A stretch of 64,000 nt of DNA from an uncultured Rickettsiales bacterium (lineage in GTDB: Bacteria; Pseudomonadota; Alphaproteobacteria; Micavibrionales; GCA-2720935): contig CATLOR010000003.1 in NCBI GenBank assembly GCA_950054255.1, positions 57,816-121,815 on the forward strand, in the 5' to 3' direction. Below the pieces are notes generated by a model. That model worked only from the letters and a program-made list of their open reading frames with translations. It was not told the origin of the DNA and did not search any database. The position numbers were made by a program, and so were the translations under genes. Each line of letters starts with the position of its first letter. Position 1 is the stretch's first letter. Shown in pieces: positions 8,691 to 16,859 of this stretch.

Positions 8691-9860
8691 ATGGCACAAC
8701 AAGATTATTATTCAACGCTAGGTGTAGCAAAAGGCGCCTCAGCTGACGATCTGAAAAAAGCATATAGAAAACTCGCTATGAAATACCACCCTGACAAGAA
8801 TCAAGGTGATGATGTAGCTGAGCAAAAGTTCAAAGAAATCAACCAAGCCTATGATGTTTTAAAAGACGATCAAAAGCGTGCTGCCTATGATCAATATGGT
8901 CATGATACTTTCACCCAAGGTGGTTTTGGTAATGCTGGTGGCGGAGCTGGCGCTGGCGGTTTTGGTGGAGGCTTTGGAGGTGCTGGTTTTGGTGACATCT
9001 TCGAAGAGATGTTTGGTGACTTCATGGGCGGCGGACGTGGTCGATCAGGTGGCGGACGCGCATCACAAACTACGCGCGGACAAGACCTAACCAAGCAAGT
9101 CGAAATCACCCTTGAAGAAGCTTATAACGGTATCGAAAAAAACATTCATATTACGAAACATGAAGAATGCCATACTTGTGATGGAACTGGTGCTGCCGCT
9201 GGTAGTAAACCAGAAGTTTGTGATCACTGTAATGGTGTTGGTCGCTCACGCGTACAACAAGGCTTTTTTACAATAGAACGTACCTGCCCTCATTGTGGTG
9301 GTGCGGGTGAGGTTATTAAAGATGCATGTAAAACATGTCATGGGTCTGGCCGTACGCGCAGTGATAAAACATTGGCTGTTAACATCCCCGCCGGTATCGA
9401 AGAAGGCACACGCGTACGCCTAACAGGCGAAGGAGAAGCTGGATTCAGAGGTGGACGCCCAGGCGATCTTTATGTCTTTATCGCTATTCAGCCTCATAAT
9501 TTCTTTCGAAGAGAAGGTGCTGACTTATATTGCCGCATCCCTGTTCCTTTAATCACCGCAACCCTTGGAGGTTCTGTAGAAGTCCCTAACATTGAAGGTG
9601 GACGCTCAAAATTCACAGTCCCTAACGGCACACAAAGCGGTCAAAAATTCCGCCTTAAAGGAAAAGGCATGTCACAATACGGTAATAGTATGCGCGGTGA
9701 TATGTATCTTGAGATTCAAGTAGAAACACCTGTGAATTTGACAAAGAAACAAAAAGACTTGCTAAAAGAATTTGAAAAAGGTGGCAGTGATAAAAACAGT
9801 CCACGCTCAAGCGGCTTCTTTAACAAAGTCCGAGAATTGTGGCAAGATCTTACGGACTAA
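8691..9860 (+). CDS. dnaJ: Chaperone protein DnaJ (Hsp40)
   Basis: 389 residues, a class A J-protein that delivers clients to DnaK and stimulates its ATPase. The J domain with HPD at 33-35 is followed by a Gly/Phe-rich region (about residues 75-125), four CxxCxGxG zinc-binding repeats (CHTCDGTG, CDHCNGVG, CPHCGGAG, CKTCHGSG) and the C-terminal beta domains. The ribosome-binding site is AAAGGA at 8678-8683. Confidence 0.98.
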   Translation: MAQQDYYSTLGVAKGASADDLKKAYRKLAMKYHPDKNQGDDVAEQKFKEINQAYDVLKDDQKRAAYDQYGHDTFTQGGFGNAGGGAGAGGFGGGFGGAGFGDIFEEMFGDFMGGGRGRSGGGRASQTTRGQDLTKQVEITLEEAYNGIEKNIHITKHEECHTCDGTGAAAGSKPEVCDHCNGVGRSRVQQGFFTIERTCPHCGGAGEVIKDACKTCHGSGRTRSDKTLAVNIPAGIEEGTRVRLTGEGEAGFRGGRPGDLYVFIAIQPHNFFRREGADLYCRIPVPLITATLGGSVEVPNIEGGRSKFTVPNGTQSGQKFRLKGKGMSQYGNSMRGDMYLEIQVETPVNLTKKQKDLLKEFEKGGSDKNSPRSSGFFNKVRELWQDLTD

Positions 9861-9950
9861 TTTGAATTATTTCAGATAAAGCCCTAGACGAGTCCCCTGC
9901 TCTTTTTGTACCCTAATCACATAGGATAAACGACATAGGCAGGATCTTTT

Positions 9951-11630
9951 ATGACTTTTTCAAAAATAACACTCGAACATCTATCAAAAAAAGATAAAAA
10001 ACGCTCCTCTGAGATTATATATCAAGTCTACCCATCATCTTTTAACGATAGTAACGGTGATGGTGTCGGTGATCTTGCTGGTATCACAGAAAAATTAGAT
10101 TACATCAAAAGCCTCAATGTCGACTCTATATGGATTAGTCCTTTTTTCCTTTCACCAGAAGGACAAGAAGGTGATGGAGGCTATGCTGTTACAAACTACT
10201 GTGAAATTGATCCTCGTTTCGGCACATTAAGTGACTTCGAAACGCTTCTCTCCGAAGCACATAAAAGAGATTTGCGTATCTATACTGATTTTGTTCTCGC
10301 CCATACTGCTTGGGATCATGAATGGTTTATCAAAAGCCGCAAAAGAGATCCTGAATATGATTACTTCTATGTTTGGGCAGATGGCTATGAAGACCATCAT
10401 GGCAATAAAATTCCTCCCAATAACTGGAAATCTATTTTCGGTGGCGATGCCTGGACCTATGACACAGAACGACAACAATGGTACATGCACCACTTTTTAA
10501 CAAGCCAACCTTGCCTAAACAGCAATGAGAAAAAAGTCCAAGAAAAGATGCTTGAACAAATGCGATTCTGGCTTGATCTTGGTATTGATGGCTTGCGTAT
10601 TGATGCACTCCCTTTTACAAATTTTGATCCAGAGCTCAGAAACAATCCACCTCTCCATGTAATTGGACGCCAAGACTTGTGGGAAGATCAATTATTCGAA
10701 TATAGTATGTGCCAATCATCAACCATCGACTATGTTACTCGTATCCGTAAATTGATGGATAGTTATGCTACCGAAAAAACCACTATCGGGGAAGTCGTTT
10801 GGGGACGCGAAGGCGGTAAATACTCTGTACGAGAAGCCTCAAAATACACAGATCGATATTCAGGGTTATCTATGTGCTATACAGGCGCTTTTGTACAATT
10901 TACAACTTACCCCAAATCCATTGGTTTACAGAAACTAATCACCTCCGCAGAATCACTTTTTCCAACAGGTGGTTATTGTAACGCCCTTAGCAATCATGAT
11001 TTTTCACGTGCTTCTGATCGTATTTTAACAGAAATTCCAAATCACCTGCATCAACAAGCCTTAAAACAGCTTTTACTGATTTCTATATTCATGCCAGGCA
11101 GTATTTGTTTATACCAAGGTGAAGAACTCGGTCTTCCTCAAGCAAAGATCCCTGATGATATCCCCTTAGATAAATTAAAAGATGCTGTTGCGATCACAAA
11201 AGGCCTTTCTCACTGCCGTGATGGATCAAGGACACCTATGCCATGGGATAAGTCTTTGGAAAATGCAGGCTTTTCAACTTCCACGACCCCTTATCTTCCT
11301 GTTCCTGAGAGCCATTTATCTTTATGCGTTTCAGACCAAGAAAATGATCCTAACTCTTTACTAAACTTCACACGTCAAACCATAGAATGGCAATCTCAAA
11401 TGCCTGCTTTGAAGAAAGGAAATGCTCTTACAATTCCAACAAAAGCACCTTTGTTAATTATCTTACGCTACACAGCAGAACAGAAAATATTCGGTATTTT
11501 TAATTTAAGTGAAGATGAAATGACGGTGGATTTATCTCTATTTGTCGATGACGAAATTTTATCGACCGTTACAGATCAAGACTATTGTGATATTAAATTA
11601 AAAGCGTATGAAACCAAGGTCATACAATAG
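9951..11630 (+). CDS. GH13 alpha-glucosidase
   Basis: 559 residues, no signal peptide, so cytoplasmic. The sequence fits the alpha-glucosidase / oligo-1,6-glucosidase group of glycoside hydrolase family 13: IIYQVYPSSFNDSNGDGVGDL at the start, DFVLAHTAWDHEWF, the nucleophile D218 in GLRIDALPF, the acid/base E281 in IGEVVWG and the stabiliser D350 in SNHDFSR. It should release glucose from short alpha-glucosides; the exact linkage (maltose, isomaltose, sucrose, trehalose) cannot be read from sequence. It follows dnaJ by 90 bp on the same strand and ends 8 bp from a convergent gene. No transporter or sugar regulator is adjacent. Confidence 0.85.
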   Translation: MTFSKITLEHLSKKDKKRSSEIIYQVYPSSFNDSNGDGVGDLAGITEKLDYIKSLNVDSIWISPFFLSPEGQEGDGGYAVTNYCEIDPRFGTLSDFETLLSEAHKRDLRIYTDFVLAHTAWDHEWFIKSRKRDPEYDYFYVWADGYEDHHGNKIPPNNWKSIFGGDAWTYDTERQQWYMHHFLTSQPCLNSNEKKVQEKMLEQMRFWLDLGIDGLRIDALPFTNFDPELRNNPPLHVIGRQDLWEDQLFEYSMCQSSTIDYVTRIRKLMDSYATEKTTIGEVVWGREGGKYSVREASKYTDRYSGLSMCYTGAFVQFTTYPKSIGLQKLITSAESLFPTGGYCNALSNHDFSRASDRILTEIPNHLHQQALKQLLLISIFMPGSICLYQGEELGLPQAKIPDDIPLDKLKDAVAITKGLSHCRDGSRTPMPWDKSLENAGFSTSTTPYLPVPESHLSLCVSDQENDPNSLLNFTRQTIEWQSQMPALKKGNALTIPTKAPLLIILRYTAEQKIFGIFNLSEDEMTVDLSLFVDDEILSTVTDQDYCDIKLKAYETKVIQ

Positions 11631-11638
11631 AAGCTGTG

Positions 11639-12031
11639 TTAAACGATATTAACAACCGTCTTAACAACATCGGCAATTGTTAACACACCTAGAATATGCC
11701 CATCTTCGCCCAACACAGGTAGATTTCTGAAATTATTATTAATCATAATTTCAGCAGCCGTACTATTTGTATCATTACAAGACACAGTAACAGGATTAAT
11801 AGTCATCACATCTGCAACAACAAGGGATTCAGGGTCTAGTTTTTCTGCAACTACACGTATCATTAAATCACGCTCAGAAAATACGCCAACAATGTCTTTT
11901 CCCTCCAAAACAGGTGCTGCACCAACAGGGACAGAAGACATCAAACGAACAGCATCAGATACTTTCATTTGAGGAGCCAAGGTCACAATCATATCAAATT
12001 TTTGAAAACCAGGTATATCTTTAATTTGCAT
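11639..12031 (-). CDS. CBS-domain protein
   Basis: 130 residues from ATG 12031, with AAAGGG upstream. The protein is two CBS motifs in tandem (about residues 15-65, with GVFSERDLMIRV, and 75-130, with VLGEDGHILGVLTIADVV). Such paired CBS modules bind adenine nucleotides and act as energy sensors or regulatory subunits, but here there is no attached effector domain. Its start overlaps the ispB stop by one base (TGATG), so the two are co-translated. The partner is unknown. Confidence 0.85.
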   Translation of the reverse strand: MQIKDIPGFQKFDMIVTLAPQMKVSDAVRLMSSVPVGAAPVLEGKDIVGVFSERDLMIRVVAEKLDPESLVVADVMTINPVTVSCNDTNSTAAEIMINNNFRNLPVLGEDGHILGVLTIADVVKTVVNIV

Positions 12032-13050
12032 CAAAAGTCCCTTTCAATCACATAATCAACTAAGGCGTATAAATCAGCATAAAGTGTAACATCAGAAATG
12101 TTAGGATATCGTGAAGATATTTTCTGTAATGCTTGCTTCGCCTTCTCTGCATAATCATAAGCTATTTTTACAGAACGTGCAAAAGCATCTTTTTCCTTCA
12201 TATAATCCAAAGCTTGCTTGAAATCACCTTCCTTTTGATTTTTATCAACTATTACACGATGCCAAAAAGCTTGTGTTCCCTCATCTAACGTCAGCAAGAC
12301 AGGGAGTGTCATCTTACCTTCTTTAAAGTCATCTCCTGCTTCTTTGCCCAAAATATCTGAATTTGATTTATAATCTAAAATGTCATCAATAATTTGAAAT
12401 GCAACCCCCAAACACATACCATAGTCTTTGATAGCTTCTGTGATTTCTTGATCTTGTTCGGTGATAACTGCACCAACTTCAGTCGCCGCAGCGAATAAAG
12501 CCGCTGTCTTTGATTCAATGACTTTTAAATATTCTTCAAAACTTGTGCTTATATTATTGGTTGTAAGGAGCTGTAAAACTTCACCCTCCGCAATAACAGC
12601 AGAAGCCGTTGATAAAATTCGCAAAACATCTAGAGATCCATCTTGTACCATCAATTGAAATGCTCTTGAGAATAAGAAGTCCCCAACAAGAACACTTGCT
12701 TGATTACCAAACACTTCATTAGCAGAGTCTTTTCCACGTCTTTGAGCGCTTTCATCAACGACATCATCATGTAACAAAGTTGCTGTATGAATAAATTCAA
12801 TACAAGCCGCTAAGCGCTGTGCCCTTATGCCTTGATACCCAAATAGAGCGGCTGATGCCAGCGTCAATAAAGGTCTTATTCTTTTTCCTCCCGAAGCAAT
12901 CAGATAGCCTGCAAGCTCAGGTATTAAAGCGACATCAGAGCGCATTTCTTTCAGGATAATTTCATTCACCTGATCCATATCCGCCTTAAGCGTTTTTGTT
13001 AATGATTTTACCGGATTAAATTCAGATGTTTTTTTAGCTACTGTTTCCAC
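12031..13050 (-). CDS. ispB: Long-chain polyprenyl diphosphate synthase (octaprenyl/decaprenyl type)
   Basis: 339 residues from GTG 13050. The family normally has about 25 residues before the QVNEIILKEM segment, which supports this start; ATG 12978 with AAGG upstream is the alternative. The enzyme extends farnesyl diphosphate with IPP to make the quinone side chain. It shows GGKRIRPLLTL, the first aspartate-rich motif LLHDDVVDE and the second IIDDILDY. It is co-transcribed with the CBS protein and divergent from the methyltransferase gene, an arrangement widespread in alphaproteobacteria. Confidence 0.92.
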   Translation of the reverse strand: METVAKKTSEFNPVKSLTKTLKADMDQVNEIILKEMRSDVALIPELAGYLIASGGKRIRPLLTLASAALFGYQGIRAQRLAACIEFIHTATLLHDDVVDESAQRRGKDSANEVFGNQASVLVGDFLFSRAFQLMVQDGSLDVLRILSTASAVIAEGEVLQLLTTNNISTSFEEYLKVIESKTAALFAAATEVGAVITEQDQEITEAIKDYGMCLGVAFQIIDDILDYKSNSDILGKEAGDDFKEGKMTLPVLLTLDEGTQAFWHRVIVDKNQKEGDFKQALDYMKEKDAFARSVKIAYDYAEKAKQALQKISSRYPNISDVTLYADLYALVDYVIERDF

Positions 13051-13144
13051 GAATAAATAATATATCTGCTTAATGTTTCATGTTATTGTTCACCCCGATA
13101 CAATAGAGGAAATATAAAAAAATAAAAGCAAATTTATAGATAAT

Positions 13145-13885
13145 ATGACGGCACATTACGAACTTCTTGGCGGTTCTTTAAAACTTGAAGCAGCTGAGAC
13201 TGGATATAGAGGCGGTATTGACCCTATCTTACTCGCCTCCCTCGCAAAAGGACAAGGCAAAATCATGGATTTAGGCTGCGGCATCGGGACCGCTGGTCTT
13301 GCTGTTGCAACTAGATGCCCAGAAATTGAATTAAGTCTTCTTGATATCTCATCTCGTAATATTGATTTCACAAAACGAAATGCTGAAAAGAATAACATTT
13401 CTTGTACCTTCTATACCGAAACTGTCAAAAATAAAACAGCGCTTCCCGCCAATCATTTTGATGAAGTGATTGTCAACCCGCCCTATTTTGAATCTGGAGC
13501 CTATTATGAAGATGAAAAATCACGCAAATCTCTCAGCAATCATGAAGGAGAAAGTCAAACCACTTTAAATGAATGGCTTGATTGCGCTAACTATCTTTTA
13601 CATGCCAAAGGTATTCTAACCCTTATTCATCGCTGTGAACGTTTAGACGATATTATCGCTCACTTAAAAGCTATTAAATTTGGCGCAATTACGCTTATTC
13701 CCTTATGGCCACGCAAAGAAACACCTGCAAAGCTCATCCTTATACAAGCCCAAAAAGGATCAAAAAAATCACTCTGTCTTCATTCTGGGTTAATTCTGCA
13801 CGAAGAGGGAAAACAATACACACAAGAAACGCAAGATATTCTATATAAAGGGCATGCTTTACACTCTATATTGACTTTAAACTAA
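13145..13885 (+). CDS. SAM-dependent methyltransferase, TrmN6-like
   Basis: 246 residues. It has a Rossmann-type SAM site (KIMDLGCGIGTAGLAVATR) and the catalytic motif NPPY (VIVNPPYFESGAYYED), typical of amino-group N-methyltransferases of the TrmN6/HemK type. The closest known role is N6-methylation of A37 in tRNA1(Val), but relatives act on rRNA or protein, so the substrate is an inference. It lies between ispB and an S49 peptidase, a conserved alphaproteobacterial neighbourhood. No clear ribosome-binding site precedes ATG 13145. Confidence 0.82.
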   Translation: MTAHYELLGGSLKLEAAETGYRGGIDPILLASLAKGQGKIMDLGCGIGTAGLAVATRCPEIELSLLDISSRNIDFTKRNAEKNNISCTFYTETVKNKTALPANHFDEVIVNPPYFESGAYYEDEKSRKSLSNHEGESQTTLNEWLDCANYLLHAKGILTLIHRCERLDDIIAHLKAIKFGAITLIPLWPRKETPAKLILIQAQKGSKKSLCLHSGLILHEEGKQYTQETQDILYKGHALHSILTLN

Positions 13886-13896
13886 AGGATACATTC

Positions 13897-14730
13897 ATGA
13901 AAAAAATTCTATGCAAAATTCCCCTTATAAAAACGCTGTTAACAAAAAAAGCGCAAGTCAATATTTTACGCTTAAATGGTGTCTTAATGAGTTCAAGCAA
14001 AGGCGCAAAAGCAGGTGTTTTAAACTTACATGATTATAAAAACATCATTGATGATGCTTTTTCAGAACCTGGTATTAATGCCGTTTTTCTAGAAATTAAT
14101 TGTCCTGGTGGTTCACCAGCCCAGTCAGAGCTTTTAGCAACCTACCTCTTACAACAATCAGAAAAATACAATGTTCCTATTTTTTCTTTTACAGAAGATG
14201 TTGCTGCCTCTGGTGGGTATTGGCTCGCCTGTGTAGGTGAAAAAATATATGCTCTTAAATCATCCATCACAGGATCCATTGGTGTCATTTCTGCGAGTTT
14301 CGGCTTTCATAAACTGATCGAAACATACGGTATTGAAAGACGACTCCATACATCTGGCTCACAAAAATCATTCCTAGATCCTTTTAGTGAGGAAAAGAAA
14401 TCAGACGTAACACGCCTGACAAATATTCAAAAAGACATTCATAAGCATTTTATTGAATGGGTTAAATTAAGACGCGGGGATGCTTTAAAAGGCACTGACA
14501 AAACGTTATTTGAAGGACAATTTTGGCTCGGGGAAGAAGCTGTTGATAAAGGCATTATTGATCATATTGGAGACAGCCTCTCCATTGCAAAAGAACTGTA
14601 TGGTGAACGCGTCAAAATTAAATATTTTCAAAATGAAAAAGGATTTTTCTCAAGCATTTTCTCATTAAAAGTAGCGCCTGATTTAAATGCCTTGAACCAA
14701 GAAACATTGTGGCAAAAGTTTAATTCTTAA
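13897..14730 (+). CDS. S49-family serine peptidase (SppA-like), first copy
   Basis: 277 residues with AAAGGA upstream. The core NCPGGSPAQSELLATYL is followed by the nucleophile S105 in DVAASGGYWLA and the general base K157 in HTSGSQKSFLDPF. The 52-residue spacing equals that of the Ser-Lys dyad in Bacillus SppA. Signal peptide peptidases of this family cut remnant signal peptides in the membrane. The N-terminus has only a weak hydrophobic stretch, so membrane anchoring is uncertain. It is 11 bases downstream of the methyltransferase gene. Confidence 0.88.
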   Translation: MKKILCKIPLIKTLLTKKAQVNILRLNGVLMSSSKGAKAGVLNLHDYKNIIDDAFSEPGINAVFLEINCPGGSPAQSELLATYLLQQSEKYNVPIFSFTEDVAASGGYWLACVGEKIYALKSSITGSIGVISASFGFHKLIETYGIERRLHTSGSQKSFLDPFSEEKKSDVTRLTNIQKDIHKHFIEWVKLRRGDALKGTDKTLFEGQFWLGEEAVDKGIIDHIGDSLSIAKELYGERVKIKYFQNEKGFFSSIFSLKVAPDLNALNQETLWQKFNS

Positions 14731-14819
14731 GCTTGAATGCAACCAGAAAACCTTTATACATAAGACGATAAAATATCGAAATTTTTATTTCATATCAAAT
14801 AGTTAAAGAACGCATTTCC

Positions 14820-14847
14820 TTGACAAGCACACCGATATCTATACAAT
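14820..14847 (+). promoter_or_regulatory. Candidate sigma-70 promoter of the second S49 gene
   Basis: TTGACA at 14820-14825, a 16-base spacer and TACAAT at 14842-14847. It lies about 95 bases before the start at 14944. The leader downstream includes a small hairpin (ACACAG 14854-14859 with CTGTGT 14868-14873). Confidence 0.55.
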
Positions 14848-14943
14848 TAAAAGACACAGCACAAAGACTGTGTATTGATAAAAAAATATAAAAAGAAAAG
14901 CAATAAAAAAATAAGCTTTTCACTTTGAACAGGAGTAAAAACT

Positions 14944-15828
14944 ATGACAACAACACCTCAAAATGGTGGCAATGCGCCTACCATGCTACCTCCCCCTAAA
15001 AAAATAGCCTGTGTTCACCTAGAAGGTGCTATTCAACCTAATGGTGCGATCAATTATTTCACAGCTAGCGCCTTACTTGAGGTCGGTTTTCTACATCCCG
15101 AAACAGAAGCTGTTGTCCTCTATATCAATAGCCCTGGCGGAACCCCTGCCCAATCAGAAATGATCGCGAATAAAGTCAGAGATCTGTCTAAAAAATTCAA
15201 CAAGCCGGTTTGTGCTGTTGTTGGTGATGTCGCGGCATCGGGAGGGTACTGGATTGCCGCCGCCGCTGATGAAATTTATGCTCAAAAAACAAGCACACTT
15301 GGCTCTATTGGTGTTCGTAGTGATATTAAAAGTCACGCTGACCGACTAAAACAAGAAGGTGTCGAACAGAGAACATTAACATCTGGAGAGCATAAAACAG
15401 GCGTCGACCCCAATAAACCACTGGACGAACAAGAAGACGCCATTGAACAACAATTAAAACAGCTTGAAGCTGTGCACACTGAATTTGTTGCATGGATCAT
15501 TGAAAGACGTGGAAACAAGCTTGATAAAACACTCATCAACAAAAAAGAACCTTTAAAGAGCCCTCTCTTTAGCGGAAAAACCTATGTTGGTGACGACGCT
15601 GTTAAGGCGGGTTTAGCGGATGGTATCGGGACATTAGATGCTGTGAAAGATACGAAATATGGACATGATTCTATTTACATCCATATTACCCCACATACAT
15701 ATCCTCATATTTTACAACAATTACAGGGCAGAAATGTTTCGATTGCACATATGCCACCTGCTAATCAAAATAATCAACAACAAGGAAAACAGCGCAGAGC
15801 CACACCAAAACGGCGTGGCCCACAATAA
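14944..15828 (+). CDS. S49-family serine peptidase (SppA-like), second copy
   Basis: 294 residues with AGGAG upstream of ATG 14944. It carries YINSPGGTPAQSEMIANKV, the nucleophile S99 in DVAASGGYWIAAAADE and the base K151 in LTSGEHKTGVDP, again 52 residues apart. There is no signal peptide or membrane helix, and the C-terminus is Gln- and basic-rich (QNNQQQGKQRR). It is a diverged paralog of the gene just upstream but has its own leader and promoter, so the two may be regulated separately. Substrate unknown. Confidence 0.88.
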   Translation: MTTTPQNGGNAPTMLPPPKKIACVHLEGAIQPNGAINYFTASALLEVGFLHPETEAVVLYINSPGGTPAQSEMIANKVRDLSKKFNKPVCAVVGDVAASGGYWIAAAADEIYAQKTSTLGSIGVRSDIKSHADRLKQEGVEQRTLTSGEHKTGVDPNKPLDEQEDAIEQQLKQLEAVHTEFVAWIIERRGNKLDKTLINKKEPLKSPLFSGKTYVGDDAVKAGLADGIGTLDAVKDTKYGHDSIYIHITPHTYPHILQQLQGRNVSIAHMPPANQNNQQQGKQRRATPKRRGPQ

Positions 15829-15855
15829 ATACGACTAAAAAACTAACTTTATTAT

Positions 15856-15897
15856 AAAAACGCCTATTTGCTTAAAAAACAATGGGCGTTTTTCTTA
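15856..15897 (+). terminator. Intrinsic terminator after the second S49 gene
   Basis: AAAAACGCC (15856-15864) pairs with GGCGTTTTT (15885-15893), followed by TTTTTCTTATTTT. It separates the S49 gene from glyQ. Confidence 0.8.
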
Positions 15898-15968
15898 TTT
15901 TCTGTTGCCTTTTGAACAATTGCCTTTTATGCTTTGACACATTGTAAACAGCTAGAAAATATACGGAT

Positions 15969-16856
15969 ATGTCAGACAAACCACTTTCTTTCCAAGAGAT
16001 CATTTTAACCCTACAAAATTATTGGTCAAAGCAAGGATGTGTTATTTTGCAACCTTACGATGTTGAAATGGGGGCTGGTACATTCCACCCTGCAACAACA
16101 TTGCGCTCGTTAGGCCCTTTACGTGAATGGAATTGTGCCTATGTACAGCCTTCTCGTCGTCCAACAGATGGCCGCTATGGAGAAAATCCAAATCGCTTGC
16201 AGCATTATTATCAATTCCAAGTTATTATGAAGCCCTGCCCAAAAAATGACCAAGAGCTTTATTTAGGCTCTTTGAAAGCTTTGGGAATTAATCCACTCGA
16301 ACATGATATTCGTTTTGTTGAAGACGACTGGGAAAGTCCAACATTAGGGGCTTGGGGCTTAGGTTGGGAAATTTGGTGTGATGGCATGGAAGTTTCTCAA
16401 TATACTTACTTCCAACAAGTAGGCGGAATTGACTGTGACCCCGTCCCTGTTGAGCTAACATACGGTTTAGAGCGTCTTGCAATGTATATTCAAAATGTTG
16501 ATAACGTCTACGATCTCGACTTTAACGGGCGCGGTGTTAAATACGGCGATATCTATCTTCAAGCTGAACAAGAATTCTCAGCTTATAACTTTGAGCATGC
16601 TAATACTGAAATGTTGTTCGACCATTTTAGAAAAGCCGAAAAAGAATGCGCGAATTTATTAGAGCATAAATTGGCACTCCCTGCCTATGATCAATGCGTT
16701 AAGGCCAGCCATTATTTTAATCTACTTGATGCGCGCGGCGTTATTTCTGTTTTAGAAAGACAAGCCTATATAGGGCGTATTAGAACACTTGCCAAAGCCT
16801 GTTGTGAAACATGGATGGGGATCGATACAAAAACTAATTCTCAGGAGGCCGCATAA
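15969..16856 (+). CDS. glyQ: Glycine--tRNA ligase alpha subunit
   Basis: 295 residues. It is the catalytic subunit of the bacterial alpha2-beta2 glycyl-tRNA synthetase, charging tRNA-Gly with glycine. Class II features are plain: [61 protein letters not shown] and GLERLAMY. The beta-subunit gene follows after 3 bases. Confidence 0.97.
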   Translation: MSDKPLSFQEIILTLQNYWSKQGCVILQPYDVEMGAGTFHPATTLRSLGPLREWNCAYVQPSRRPTDGRYGENPNRLQHYYQFQVIMKPCPKNDQELYLGSLKALGINPLEHDIRFVEDDWESPTLGAWGLGWEIWCDGMEVSQYTYFQQVGGIDCDPVPVELTYGLERLAMYIQNVDNVYDLDFNGRGVKYGDIYLQAEQEFSAYNFEHANTEMLFDHFRKAEKECANLLEHKLALPAYDQCVKASHYFNLLDARGVISVLERQAYIGRIRTLAKACCETWMGIDTKTNSQEAA

Positions 16857-16859
16857 GCC

